A program made the position numbers and the translations under genes. A stretch of 64,000 bases of DNA, from contig JACKQL020000161.1 of assembly GCA_018296165.2 (NCBI GenBank), positions 1 through 64,000 on the forward strand, given 5' to 3'. This stretch comes from Termitomyces sp. T153 (taxonomy: Eukaryota > Basidiomycota > Agaricomycetes > Agaricales > Lyophyllaceae). Below the pieces are notes generated by a model. That model searched no databases and had not been told where the DNA came from. It saw only the letters and a list, made by a program, of their open reading frames with translations. Every line of letters begins with the position of its first letter. The first letter of the stretch is position 1. Shown here piece by piece: positions 22,644-34,356 of the stretch.

Positions 22644-23650
22644 CTGGCAAACAATACCCCAAAGGCAACACCCCCAACTAATGACGCTTCAGCGACTTCA
22701 TCTTCCAGTTTGACTTCAGCTCCTGCCGCTAAGCCTGTAGACAAAGGCAAAGCATCTGAACATACCGTCATTAATGAACAACTGCCCATCACCAAGGAAC
22801 CCATCACTCAGCCTCCCATTCATCCATTTTCCGGCATCCCTAGTTGCTATATACCCCCCGCCAACAGGAATTTTGCTGCTCCTGACCAAACTAACAATGG
22901 TGCATATTGAACTATGCTACCCATTTATGACATTGAGCAGTCTAAGGCAGTTTTTGAATGGGTATTTATGACATTGAGCAGTCTAAGGCAGTTTTTGAAT
23001 GGGTTCTAAGCACCAAGGTTACAGTATCGGTTGGCAAACTTTGCTCAGTATCACAGGACATCCGGAATCAGTTTAGAACAGCGGTTACACCCAAATGACT
23101 AGTAGGCACCAGCGCTAATATGGTACAGGACCCCAGCAACATTTTCGAAGATATATTGCTGACTTTTGCTGTTGAAGAACCCCAGTTTTTGCTAGGATCT
23201 AATATTGATACAGTTAACAGACTTACCTCAGATAGGGCACCTTTTGCATCTGTTGACCCCATCAAAGCCTACATTGGTTCGCTACCCCATGGAGAAGAGC
23301 CAGTAGTGCTCACTGTCACTAAGGATTCTTAGTCACTTCATACCATCATGATGCTGATCAACAAGAAGGAGGAAGTGGAATGCATTCACGACAGTGGCTC
23401 ACAGATTATTTTGATGTCAGCAGAAATCGCCAGCAACCTGGGACTATCCTACAATTCCAACATAGTCTTAAACATGCAGAGTGCTAACACCACTATGGAC
23501 TGATCACTAGGACTTGCTCGAAACATACCATGTACTATTGGCAACATTATGGTTTATCTCTAAATCCACATTTTATGGTCTCCCACCTATGACATTTGAC
23601 TTGGACGCCCCTTCGATGTATTGACTTGCAGTACGATCAACATGCTTAGC
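22644..23650 (+). pseudogene. GypE gag-pol linker and aspartic protease
   Basis: A Pro/Ala/Thr-rich linker (22650-22908) is followed, after a duplication, by the frame from 23120. The protease active site is VECIHDSGSQIILMSAEIA at about 23369-23425: DSG is kept and Ser replaces the usual Ala/Thr. GRPFDVLT at about 23603 matches the late protease block (LGRPFD). Stops at 23330, 23502 and 23561 break it. Confidence 0.75.
22923..23004 (+). repeat. 41-bp tandem duplication in GypE
   Basis: ATTTATGACATTGAGCAGTC begins at 22923 and again at 22964, two nearly perfect units of 41 bp. The duplication shifts the reading frame between linker and protease. Confidence 0.85.
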
Positions 23651-23750
23651 AATGTCAAAACTATTATAACAATTACGGACCCCAATACTGGCCAGCAGCA
23701 CACTATCCCTACCTTTTCCCACAGCAAACCCAAAAGGAACCACTGCCAGA

Positions 23751-25250
23751 ATGTTCACTCCAAAACAGGAGCACCCCATTGCTTTCATTGCAAAAGGCAT
23801 GGATGAGGAAGATAGTGACATAGCAATCATTATCAGCTATGACCATTCAACTGGTCTAGCAATTTGTATAGCTTCTTGTGATTTGGCCAACGACATTTTA
23901 CTTACTAATTCTGACATACAGACTAATCCTGCACTAGCATACCTTTACACTATGGCTAGCAACATATCTGATTTGTCCCTTCCACCTCGTTCTTATCTGG
24001 TTTCAGCTGATACATCTAATCCCTTAATTCTTGGACAGACTTTACCACTTGATACACCCGTTACAGACATTACCCCCACCTATGTTAACATTCCATTCCC
24101 TGCTCAATTTGTTGCTAATGAACCCCCTAAGCAAAGAGGAGTTCAAATAAAGAAGAAGTACAAACCTGTTGCCATGAAAACCAAACCAGTTGCCAGCCAT
24201 GTTAGCGAGGATTTCTGAATCAAGTGCCAGATTATTGGCAATCCACTGGCAACAATCCCTCTGCTCAATCCAAATCCACCACCTTTTGTCCTGACAAAGG
24301 GACTCACTAGTGAATGACAAGCGAAACTTGTTAAGGACCATGATACAGGATTCCTCACTACTAATCAAATCAATGTACTAGTCAACATAGTCACCAAGCA
24401 GGAAAAAGCGTTTGCTTGGGAAGATTCCAAATGAGGGAGTTTGTGCCCCAACTTTTTCCTGCCAGTATGCATACCAACAATTCCGCACATACTGTGGGTC
24501 CAGCATAATCACCCCATACCCCCAGGACTAGAAAAGGAAGTATGCAAGATTATTCGTGACAAGATTAGTGCTGGTGTTTACAAACCTTTGAACTCCACTT
24601 ACTACTCACAATGGTTTTGTGTTTTCAAGAAGAATGGTAAGCTCAGAATTGTGCACAGTCTTGAGCCGCTAAACTATGTCACCATTCGCCATTCTGGAGT
24701 ACCACCCTTTCCAGACCACATTGCAGAATCTTTTGCTGGATGCATCTGTGGCGCTACTCTCAACCTCTATGTTGGCTACGATGAGCGGCTTATTGACCCT
24801 GCTTCACATGACTTAACAACATTCCAGCCTCCATTTGGCACTCTCCACTTAGTAACCTTGCCAATGGGATGGACCAACTCTGTGCCTATTTTTCACAACG
24901 ATATTACTTTCATTTTGCAGCCAGAGATCCCCCATAACGTGCTCAGCTTTATCAATGATGTTGGCATTAAAGGATCTAAGGACTGGAAGATCGTTAATGG
25001 TAAACCTGCTAAGCATCCCGCTAATCCAAACATTTGCCTAGTGCTATGGGAATTCTTTGAGCTTCTCAACAGGGTTCTCCAGCAAATGAAATATTGTGGT
25101 GGCACTTTTTCTGGTCACAAACTTGTTCTTTGCACCCTGACTTTCAAGATTCTAGGTCATGTTTGCACTCCTAGTGGAAGAGTCCCTGACAAAAGTTGCT
25201 TAGCACTAATTGAGCAATGGGGCCCTTGCAAGTCGCTATCAGAAGTTTGA
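23751..25250 (+). pseudogene. GypE reverse transcriptase
   Basis: An N-terminal leader (23751-24218) ends in KKKYKPVAMKTKPV, a lineage block before RT. RT proper is one frame at 24441-25250. It shows HPIPPGLEKEV, YSQWFCVFKKNGKLRIVHSL, FGTLHLVTLPMGWTNSVPIF and the catalytic site SFINDVGIKG at 24945-24974, where F-I-D-D is expected. The first Asp codon has become AAT (24954-24956). HVCTPSGR and the thumb follow. Stops at 24216, 24316, 24432 and 25248 lie between the parts. The palm is otherwise complete. Confidence 0.85.
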
Positions 25251-25254
25251 GCCT

Positions 25255-25845
25255 TTCTAGGTACCGTTGGGGTACTAAGAATCTTTGTCAAGAACTTTGC
25301 ACATCGAGCCAACAACCTAACGAAACTTACTCGTGTTGGCGTCCCTTTTGAGTTTGGCCCTGATCAGATAAATGCTCAGCACAACCTCATAAAAGCCCTA
25401 CAAGACACTAAGCCCCTAGTTCCAATCAACTATGAATCATTTGACCCTGTCATACTAGCAGTGGACACTTCGTACATAGCAGTTGGATATTACCTTTGCC
25501 AGTGTACTAGTGACAATTGCAAGGAGCACTGCTACAACCACTTTGGATCAATTACGCTAAACGACAGAGAAGCCAGACTCAGTCAGCCTAAGTTGGAACT
25601 CTATGGCCTTTATTGAGCGCTACAAGTTTTATGGATGTACCTCATTGGTGTTAGGAATCTTATCATTGAAGTTGACACTCACTACATTAAGGGTATGCTT
25701 CAGAACCCTGACATCCAGCCTTCTGCTAGCATGAACCACTGGATTATGGCAATTTTGATCTTTCACTTCGAGCTGGTCCATGTCAAGGGAACTTTTCATG
25801 GCCCTGATGGTCTCTTGCAATGCCCGCCACAGCCTGGTGATCCTC
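25255..25845 (+). pseudogene. GypE RNase H
   Basis: LAVDTSYIAVGYYLCQ at about 25450 carries the first Asp. ARLSQPKLELYGLY holds the catalytic Glu, with a TGA after it at 25615. IIEVDTHYIKGMLQNPD (25661 on) carries the next Asp. NHWIMAILIFHFELVHVKG and HGPDGLLQCPPQPGD form the end. This set (QxKxELxGL, VDxxYIKGML) is typical of a fungal gypsy lineage distinct from Gyp1-3. Confidence 0.85.
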
Positions 25846-26079
25846 CCGCCAACAATAGCAACAACTCCATCTATGAGGATTGGATAGATTGTTTGCATGG
25901 GTTTGTCCACCAAGTTCAGTTACCACTGCTGTTACTTCGCCAAGTTTCCATGGCCTCTCATCACCTACCTCCCTTGGTCGAGTATGATTATTTGCATCCT
26001 TTAGCGACTTTTGCCAGTGACACCGACACTCTCCCATGAGTAGTGACTAGCGACGATATACTACCTCTCTAAGATGATG

Positions 26080-27529
26080 GCACCACTACTTATAGCAACA
26101 TACCCTGCAGTGCCAAAGCTATCACCAGGAATGCTTGTGTACTTTTAGTCGAGAAATGGCTTCATGATCTCGTTAGACCCAAAGGACTTAGTGACAAAGA
26201 CTACACCACTTTTGTTCACTATGCCTCTATGTTCTTTGTTACGGGAGGCAAACTTTGGCAAAGAAATCGAGATGGCGCTCACAAGCTGTTCGTTCCCACT
26301 GCTAGTTGCTTACAAGTCTTGAAGGCTATGCATGATGACTTGGGACATAGAGGTCTTTTCGCTACTTGCTCAGCCCTCCTAGAATGATTTTGGTGGCCTC
26401 AAGTTAGCGCTGATATTGCGTGGTACCTTTGGACTTGCCATCTCTGCCAGATACATCAGACAACCAAGGTTCTCATTCCGCCAACTATCACTATGCCAGT
26501 GCCCTTGTTCAGCAAGATATATGTTGACACCATGTTTATGCCACCCTCCAATAAGTTCAAATACATCATTCAAGGACGTTGTTTGCTGACTCATTACCCC
26601 GAGTTTCGGATGCTTGTCAGAGAGAACACCAAAGTCATCGCTAAGTGGCTGTATGAGGATGTCATTTGTCATTGGGGAGCGCTTAGCAACATTGTTACCA
26701 ACAATGGACCCCCAATTCTGAGGGCAGTCACCTACTTGGTGAAGAAGTATAACTTGCACCACATCCGGATCTCTGGTTACAATAAGCACACTAATGGAAT
26801 AGTCAAGCGGCCTCATTTTGATGTTCGCCAAGCCCTCTTCAAAGCAGTTGATGGTGATCAGTCCAGGTGGAGTACTGCTACTTACTCAGTCTTTTGGTCA
26901 GAACGGGTTACAGTGCACAAGCAAATGGGTTGCTCCCCTTATTTCGTGACAACTGGTACTCACCCTCTCCTGCCTGCCAACATAGTAGAAGCGACATATT
27001 TGCAACTGCCGCCAAACTCGCTATTGTTGACAACAGACCTCATAGCCCGCTGAGCGATTGATCTTCAACACCGCCAAGAGGATCTTGACTGCCTCCACAG
27101 TCAGGTTCTTAGTGCTCGTTGCCTAGCAGCCATTCACTTTGAAACAGAACACGCTGCTACAATTTGTGATTACAACTTCAAAGCAGGCAACCTTGTACTG
27201 ATGAGGAATACTAGAATCAAGGTAACACATAACAAGAAGATGAAGCCTTGTTATCTAGGCCCCTTAGTGGTAATTTCTCGCAACTGTGGAGGTGCTTACA
27301 TTATTTGTGAACAAGATGGCTCCGTACTGCATTGTCCTGTTGCTGCCTTTTGTTTAGTTCCCTATTTTGCTAGAGAACACATAACAGTGCCTAGTGACGC
27401 TTTTGACATCAATACTTCTCGACTTAGAAAGCTGGAGTGGACTGAACTCGTCAATGACGACAACACTGGCAATGTCACCAATGAAGAAGAAAACTACCTT
27501 TTGCTAAGCCTTAGTGACTTATCTTGACT
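26080..27529 (+). pseudogene. GypE integrase
   Basis: The zinc finger reads MHDDLGHRG (His pair) and CHLCQ (Cys pair), 26328-26456. The core begins KIYVDTMFMP (Asp kept). Next is IVTNNGPP, where TDNG is expected (Asp codon now AAC, 26700-26702). Then NGIVKRPHFDVRQAL, where the catalytic Glu reads Lys (AAG, 26805-26807). After a TGA at 27052 the C-terminal frame 27201-27527 has KPCYLGPLVVISRN, a GPY/F-like module, and an acidic tail. Two of the three catalytic acids are lost. Confidence 0.85.
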
Positions 27530-27899
27530 CTGCTTCATTTCTTATTGTGCCAACCCCCTATTATCCAGGAAACTATCACAAATACATTAAACCCATTACT
27601 TTACATTCCCTCCTTGCGTCAATGCTGTGCTTGGCCCTTCTGTCACCAGCGCTTGGCACGTCTCTAGAGGTATTTTGCCATGATGATTTACTGAGCATTT
27701 GCCTTCAGACGTCACTAGTGTTAGGCAACAGTTGCTAGTATGCCCAATTGATTTCGCTTTCTTTTTCTGTTTCATCTCAGTTTCTGAATCTTCGCCACAA
27801 ATATATACTGTACATTTTTTTTGGGGCCCCTTAAGGGGGCTAGTCTGTGTCCATACTATGAAAAAACTAAATAAAATTATATACAGGAGGTGACTGGCG
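27530..27899. other. GypE spacer between integrase and antisense gene
   Basis: Lies between two convergent genes: integrase on + and the antisense gene on -. Only short frames. It contains several TAGTGAC/TAGCAAC-type words, which recur throughout GypE, and a run GGGGCCCCTTAAGGGGGC at 27823-27840 that could fold. Confidence 0.5.
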
Positions 27900-30111
27900 C
27901 TAAGAGTCAAGGTCAGTGTCATCATCAGGCACCTCCATGGATTCCTCCACTTTCTCCCAGTCTCTCTCTCTGACGTTGTTCTCCTCCTGCCAGGCCAGAA
28001 AGGCCTGACAGTCATGCCGATATCCCACCAGAGTCGCCAGCGTTTGCTTAATGACAGTGTAACGGGCCTGCGCCACTAACAACTCCTCCTTGGCCTGACA
28101 GTCATGCCGATATCCCACCAGAGTCGCCAGCGTTTGCTTAATGACAGTGTAACGGGCCTGCGCCACTAACAACTCCTCCTTGGCCTGACAGTCATGCCGA
28201 TATCCCACCAGAGTCGCCAGTGTTTGCTTAATGACAGTGTAATGGGCCTGCGCCACTAACAACTCCTCCTTGGCCGCCTCCAGCTTCCGTTGGAACCGCT
28301 GTTCCACTCCCACCACCCTCTCATCAACATTTGCTAGCAATGCCGCTGACATTAGCGGCGTCAACCAACCAAGGTCCTCGCCCAGCCATTCCAGCTCGTC
28401 ATCGCCAACCTGGCGCAAAGGCATGTCACTCCAGGTCCCCTAACAAAGTGATTAGTGATCAAGAAGTTAGTGAAAGAAAAGGACTTACCCATCATCGGAC
28501 TTTGACTTCCTCAGCCCTCTCCTCCTCCTTGTCCTCCTCAACCATGGCTGGGACAGCCTTGAGTTCCTCCTTGCCTTTGACCTCCATGTTGCTTGCCTCC
28601 CGCTCCACCTCAGTGACCGTTGCTAAGGAAGTAGTCTTCCTCATCTCCACATCCCCCTCTCCCTCCTCGTTGGCAACCGTTCAAAGTCACTTAACACTAG
28701 CAACCAACATGGAACTTGCTGCTCATTTCTATGCCAGGGGCACGTCGCCATTGCTGTTGTTGTTGCTGTCATCCTTGTTGCTCTCCACCACCTCTCTGCT
28801 CTTCACCTTAGTGCCTCCACTGCCTCCAACCACAGCCTCCTCCTGTGATGTTGGTAGGGTCAAGCTTGAATGCTTGACCTCAATGGGCTCTCCTCACCTC
28901 ACCAACTCCCTCTGTTGCTCCACAAAAGCACTTGCGTTTTTTACTGATGCTGCCTTGGTTGCTATCTTCTTAGCAAACTTGCCACCAGTACTCCTTGACG
29001 ACCATCTGCTGTGTGAACAGCTCTTCCTTGTGCTGTCGCAACGATAACACGGCTGGACCCCCGTGGGGTACCAGCAGCCCTCTGGGTCGTTGTTGGCCCA
29101 GCAATTGTCATACTGGAAGAAGTTATTAGCAACAAAAAGAGAAAAGAATCACTAAGTACCCACTGCTCCTTGCGTATGCTTATATTCTTGTCGCTTCTCT
29201 AGCAACACTGTCACCTTTCCCTTGGCCTTCTCCAACTTCACCCTGGCTCCCAGTCCAGTATCCACCACCGTCAAGGCCTTTTGCCAGTGAAGGAGTGCCA
29301 CCAAGTGCTTGTCAGTAAACGTTTCTTCAATTTGATCCTGCAAGAAAAGTTAGCAATTGTTGCCAAGAGTTAGCAAAAAAGAAGAAAAAGAGACTCACCT
29401 CAATATCTTTGTCCTCCTTGTCTTGTGCCTTTCCCTTCCCCTTCCCTTTGCTCCTCAGGGTTGTTGCCAATCTTAGCAACATTGCCAACCCCCTAGCAAT
29501 GCTGCCAGCTGCAGCCTTGGGAGTTGAGGGGCCCGCCTCTTGAATGTCCCCATGATTTGCCACCTCATTGTCCCCACGACCCTCGCTTCATCCCTCCCCC
29601 CTTGCCACCACTAACGCACCTACTGGGTGCTGGAAGAAGAACTGGTCATTTGGTGACAAGTCTTCAAAAAGCTGACATACCTTAGTGGTGTCGCTAGTGC
29701 TAGCAACTGCTGGGGCACTTACCATCATTTCTGCAGTAAGGTCGTCCATTAGGAACTCCAAGGAGGGATTGACTGGCGCCTAGCAATTGAGTTAAGAATG
29801 CTGCTGAGAGAAGAAAAGCAGAGACTTATGAAGTGAATGTCAAATGGGCAAACCCATTCTTCCCCCTTGTACTGCTCATACAGTTGGCGACACTCCTTCT
29901 TGATAGTCGCCAACTCTGGCCATTCAACTCCACTCCCTGTGGTCTTGAACCACTGCAGCCACGTTTGGAAGATAGTGGTGACTGCCAAGCAAGGATCCTT
30001 CACAAGGGAAGCATGAGCCACGGTAAGCAATCAGTTGACATGTTCCAGGAAGGCGTGGGCCATCATAGTCTTTTCAAACTGAGAGGCAAGATTGGACATA
30101 GCAATAAGATT
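27900..30111 (-). pseudogene. aORF-E: multi-exon antisense gene of GypE
   Basis: Not a gag or pol gene. On the - strand the pieces, in order, are: MSNLASQFEKTMMAHAFLEH (30111), then VKDPCLAVTTIFQTWLQWF and ATIKKECRQLYEQYKGEEW; intron; APVNPSLEFLMDDLTAEMM; a segment GPSTPKAAAGSIARGLAMLL with KGKGKGKAQDKEDKD; intron GTGAGT...TTGCAG (about 29342-29399); DQIEETFTDKHLVALLHWQK; intron; a Cys-rich exon (29030-29116) with GCWYPTGVQPCYRCDS and KSCSHS; intron (about 28440-28486); and a C-terminal coiled-coil-like part with three 30-residue repeats ending at 27900. The start lies 166 bp from the 3' LTR. Stops near 30045 and 29594 and an unclear join near 28900 suggest decay. Exon joins are inferred. Function unknown; the Cys exon suggests metal or nucleic-acid binding, as a guess. 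Confidence 0.6.
28002..28271 (-). repeat. Three 90-bp repeats in aORF-E (30-residue units)
   Basis: GGCCTGACAGTCATGCCGAT recurs at 28002, 28092 and 28182. Each unit encodes on - AKEELLVAQARYTVIKQTLA plus LVGYRHDCQ. The first two are almost identical. The third differs by CpG-to-TpG type changes. All keep the frame. Confidence 0.92.
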
Positions 30112-30263
30112 GAGATGGTAGGGGAGAGTAGTAGATAAGAAGAAAGTGGGGATGATGAAGTTCAAGCGATACCACCAGCCATTTTTATTCAAATCCCTCT
30201 GGTGCATAGACCAGGTGATCAAGCACGTGATTTTGAGGTTGACTGAGGACAGTCAATATTTCA

Positions 30264-30276
30264 GTATGGGGGAGGA
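30264..30276 (+). promoter_or_regulatory. GypE polypurine tract
   Basis: Purine run GTATGGGGGAGGA directly before TGATGAG of the 3' LTR, in the place where plus-strand cDNA synthesis is primed in LTR elements. Confidence 0.6.
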
Positions 30277-31350
30277 TGATGAGCCCCAGTTATTGCTGAG
30301 CACCATTTTTGGCATTTCTGGCATTGTGGACTTAGTGGCAGCTGACTACTTTGTATTTGGCACAAGTCACAACACTCAGCACATGGGACTGAGCCCGAGA
30401 GGTGGACTAAAGCACAAGACTCTAGTGACCACAAGAATTATTGAGCACAAGAAATATCACAAGGAGTCTGGAACTTGGGCCTAGATCATCAAGGCCTGGA
30501 CCCCCCTAGCAATGATTATTAGCGACCCTAGCGATCCTGGTGACAAAACAGTGTTCTCCTACCATATATGGACAAATTATCAGATGCGTACCTTTTTACT
30601 ATCATTTCATTTGCCGAGCTTACCCACATACTTGAATGGCATCTACACTTCAGGTATTGACATCGGACTCATTTCTTTTTGGTCTTTATTAGCAATTAGG
30701 CATCGCCAAGACTATGCCTATGATTTTTCACTTAGTTACAGACTGACACCTTGTATGCACCATAAGCACAGTGACAGACACTGTCACTAGTACTTATTTG
30801 TTTACTTTCACATAACTATACTTCAAAACGTATAAATACTGACTGTACATAGACACTAGAAAGACAGAGAAGAACAGAGAACCCCCTTCAGAGTCAACTA
30901 GCTGCTCTCTCTAAGCCTACCAGCTTGAGATTTCAACTTTGCCTTTCTTTTCCTTATCTCATCTTTGACTCCGGCTTAGCAACGAGCCTCCTCAACTTCG
31001 ACTTCAACTTAGTTGGGTACCAACTGCAGGTGCCTATTTGCGTTAATTCAACTTAGTGACGCTAGCAACTAAGGCTAGTGACTAGTGCATGTTCATCCCC
31101 TGGTTTCAGTCCTTCCCTTACCATCTTCTCTTCCCCTACTCTCCTCACCACCGTTTTGACAACCTCAGCTAGCGATAGCGACTTCTTTCTACTTCACCCC
31201 ACATATCAACTTTTGCTCTAGTTCTCTGGGACGGTTACTGATTCGCACTCAACTATTAACTTCCTACTGCCAGGTACTCTATCTAGTGACTAGTGTTAGG
31301 TCCTCTCTTTAGGTTTCCTGCACGGCACTAGGCAGCATAGGAGCACATCA
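30277..31350 (+). repeat. LTR-E, GypE 3' LTR
   Basis: 1074 bp, TGATGAGCCCC...GAGCACATCA, same orientation as 20122-21044. Both share the terminal block CTAGTGACTAGTGTTAGGTC and GCACTAGGCAGCATAGGAGC. Confidence 0.85.
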
Positions 31351-31499
31351 CTGGGCATCTTCCTTATGCTGATCTCAACCTCCTGAGTCCCCTCCCTCTA
31401 GCATTCCCTCATAAAGAGGCCCTCTATGAGGATGTCTGAGGTGTTGGGTGTGAATCCCCAGAGGAAGAGGAAGGTGAAGGAGAATGGACCTGTACTTCA

Positions 31500-32540
31500 G
31501 ATGCAGAGTCCCCAGATGAGACCATAGAGGTGGGTGATGGGATCTATGCTACAACCCTCTGCCCCCCTCCTACAGTGGCAGAGATTTGGGCCAGTCAGAC
31601 AACTTCTCAGCATCTGGCTGAGGCATTTGTGGCAAATACACAGCCCAAGCCTTTCCATAGCACTGTTCCCAATCACCTCCATGACTTTGAGAATGTATTC
31701 TCCAAGGCCTCCTTTGATTCACTTCCAGAGCACAAGAGTGGGATCATGCAATTGAGCTGATACCAGATGTGGAGCCCTCCAGTTGCAAGGTCTATCCACT
31801 TGCACCCTGTGAACAGGACGAACTGGATGCTTTTCTGCAGGAGAATCTTAGCTCAAGACAAATATGACCCTCCAAGTCTCCAATGGCCTCCCCAGTCTTC
31901 TTTATTAAGAAGAAGGATGGGTCTCCTCATCTGGTTCAGGATTATTGTGTCCTGAATGTGATGACAGTGAAGGACTGCTATCCTTTGCCACTCATCTCAG
32001 AACTTGTCAACAACCTTTGAGGTGCATGCTATTCCACTAAGTTGGATGTCTGCTGGGGCTACAACAATATATGCATCAAAGAAGGGGATGAGTGGAAGGC
32101 AGCATTCCAAACTAATTGTAGACTCTTTGAACCTCTGACAATGTTCTTTGGTCTCACCAATAGCCCAGCCACCTTTCAGACTATGATGAATGACATTTTC
32201 TGTGATCTAATTGTGGAAGGTGTGGTCTGCATGTATCTTGATGATATCTTCATCTACACAGGAACTCAGGAAGAGCATCACTGGGTCACACACATGGTCT
32301 TGGAATGCCTCCACCAACACCAGCTCTATTTAGAGCCTGAGAAGTGCAAATTTGAACACACTAAAGTGGAGTACCTGGGTTTGATCATTTTGCATGGAAT
32401 AGCCAAGATGGACCCCATTAAAGTGGCAGGGGTAGCAGAGTGGCCTGAGCCAAGGAACAAGAAGGAAGTTCAGGCCTTTCTTGGGTTTGTCAATTTCTAT
32501 TGGAGGTTCATACAGGATTTCTCCCACCATGCATGACCCC
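31500..32540 (+). pseudogene. Gyp2 reverse transcriptase
   Basis: The leader [15 protein letters not shown] (31674 on) and [15 protein letters not shown] remnants precede a clean frame, 32042-32536. It has MDVCWGYNNICIKEGDEWK, FGLTNSPATFQTMMNDIF and the catalytic CMYLDDIFIYT with both Asp kept (GAT GAT, 32240-32245). KCKFEHTKVEYLGLI and AFLGFVNFYWRFIQDFSHHA follow; FYRRFI is usual, so CGG became TGG. Stops at 31758, 31954 and 32019 lie upstream and one lies at 32534. Confidence 0.88.
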
Positions 32541-33168
32541 TCTTTGACTTCACAGTTAAGGATACTGCATGGCAGTGGGAGCCCCCACAGCAAGCTGCCT
32601 TTAATGCCCTCAAGCAATCTGTGACCTCAAAGCCAGTCTTCCTGTTCCCCAATGACAACTCTTCATTCTGTGTAGAAGCAGATAGCTCAGACTTTGCTAC
32701 AGGTGCAGTCCTCTCCCAGCAGTCACAAGAGGATGGCAAATGGCATCTAGTAGCCTTCTACTCCAAGAGCCTTAATGCAGTGGAATGGAACTATAAGATC
32801 CATGACAAGGAGATGCTGGCAATTATTTGGTCCTTTGAAGAATGGCAGCATTTCCTTGAGGGTGCATGACATAAGTTTGAAGTCTGGACAGACCATAAGA
32901 ACCTGGAGTACTTCTGTTTCACTAAGAAACTCAATTGACATCAAGCTTGGTGGTCTCTGTATCTGGCCAACTTTGACTTCTTACTGCACCACAAACCAGG
33001 ATGGAGCATGGGCAAACCAGATGCACTGTCCAGGCAGGCAGACCATGGCACTGGAGTGGGAGATAATGACAATATTGTCCTCCTCAAGCCAGAGCTCTTT
33101 GCCATCCATGCACTAAAAGGGATTGTGGCTCAGAGAGATGAGGCAAACATCCTTGGGGACATCTGACA
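32541..33168 (+). pseudogene. Gyp2 RNase H
   Basis: FCVEADSSDFATGAVLSQ carries the first Asp, and VAFYSKSLNAVEWNYKIHDKEMLAII the Glu. [14 protein letters not shown] carries the next Asp and GKPDALSRQADHG the last. Stops at 32867 and 32936 interrupt it. The match to Gyp1 RNase H is residue for residue over long runs, but here the acidic residues are intact. Confidence 0.88.
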
Positions 33169-33239
33169 AGGGAACCGGGAGGGTGCATAGGAGGATGCAG
33201 TTGCCCAGGCTGCACAGGCCCTACAAGCTAGACAGGCAA

Positions 33240-34330
33240 GTGGAGTCAAGTCAGTGCATGCAGATGAGTGGGGTCTTCAGGATGGGCTGCTGAAGCCTTC
33301 AGGGGACACATCTATGTGCCTAACATTCCAGAACTTTGTCAGTGCATTGTAGAACAACATCATGACTCTCAAGTGGCTGGACATCCTGCAAGGTGGAAGA
33401 TGCTAGAGCTGGTATCCCGGAACTATTGGTGGCCACAGATCTCCTGATATGTAGGCACCTACACTAGCACCTGCAACCTCTGTCTCCACACAAAACCTCA
33501 CAACCAAGCACCTATGGGCCAGCTCCACCCACTTCCTATTCCAGCTGCTCACTGGAGTGTTGCATCAGTGGATACCATTGTGGAGCTCCCAGATGCTCAT
33601 GCATACAATGCTGTGATGGTGGTGGTGGACCTCTATGGCAAACAGACTCACTTCATACCTACTCACACCACATGCTCTGCCTTGGGAGAGGCCAGCCTAT
33701 ACTGTAAGAATGTCTGGAAACTCCACAGTCTGTCAGATGGATATGTCTCAGACTGGGGCCCCCAGTTTGTGGCAGAATTCACTTGAGAACTGTATCACCT
33801 ACTAGGCATAAAGCTCCATACTACCACAGCCTATTACCCTCAGTCAGACTGGCAGACAGAATGTGTTAACCAGGAACTGGAACAGTATCTCTGCCTGTTT
33901 TGTAATGAGAGGCAGGATGACTGGGATGAGCTGCTGCCAGATGCAGAATTCCAATACAACAACCACATTCACTCTTTCACACAGATGACTCCATTCTTTC
34001 TGGACACTGGCAGGCACCCTCGCATGGGATTTGAACCTCGAGCATGCCCCTCAGAGAACAATTCCATCAACAAGTTTGTGAACCAGATGAGAAGGGCACA
34101 GGAGGAGGCAAAAGCTGCATTGGTGAAGGCCAAGGAAGACATGGCACGGTACTATGATTGCAGATGGACACCTGCTCCAGTTTACAAGCCCAGGGACCTT
34201 GTGTACTAGGACAGCTCAGACATTAAGACAACAAGGCCATCCTGGAAGCTGTCACATCATCATCTGGGCCCCTTCATGGTGGAGAAGAAGGTAGGGCCTT
34301 TGGCATACTGACTTAAACTCCCAGCAGGCC
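33240..34330 (+). pseudogene. Gyp2 integrase
   Basis: HHCC zinc finger: HHDSQVAGHPARWK and CNLCLH. Core: ASVDTIVELPD (first Asp), then VSDWGPQFVAEF (second Asp kept; SDRGPQF is usual, Arg to Trp), then SDWQTECVNQELEQYL (catalytic Glu kept; SDGQTE is usual). QYNNHIHS, MTPFFLDTGRHPRMGFEP and a Lys/Glu-rich helix follow. Stops at 33165, 33446, 33784, 34207 and 34308. The catalytic triad is present but the frame is interrupted. Confidence 0.88.
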
Positions 34331-34356
34331 TGCACCAACTGCATCCAGTCTTTAAT

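Larger units (their letters stand above)
20122..31350 (+). mobile_element. GypE: 11.2-kb Ty3/gypsy element with an antisense gene
   Basis: Two LTRs (20122-21044 and 30277-31350) in the same orientation, a PBS-like start, gag with zinc knuckle, protease, RT, RNase H and integrase with a GPY/F-type tail, all on +. The segment from 27900 to 30111 codes on - for an unrelated multi-exon gene. A polypurine run adjoins the 3' LTR. Left and right flanks (Gyp1 RNase H end; Gyp2 protease-RT region) do not match and there is no shared 5-bp duplication. It keeps more CpG than its neighbours but less than F. Confidence 0.85.

Noticed and set aside
28002..28271. CRISPR-like array
   Set aside because: Contiguous 90-bp tandem repeats in frame, with no spacers. 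The context is a fungal transposon.
28331..29047. 238-codon + strand frame, Ser/Leu-rich
   Set aside because: Shadow of the antisense exons on -. The - strand reading has introns, a Cys-rich motif and repeats that make sense. The + reading is low complexity.
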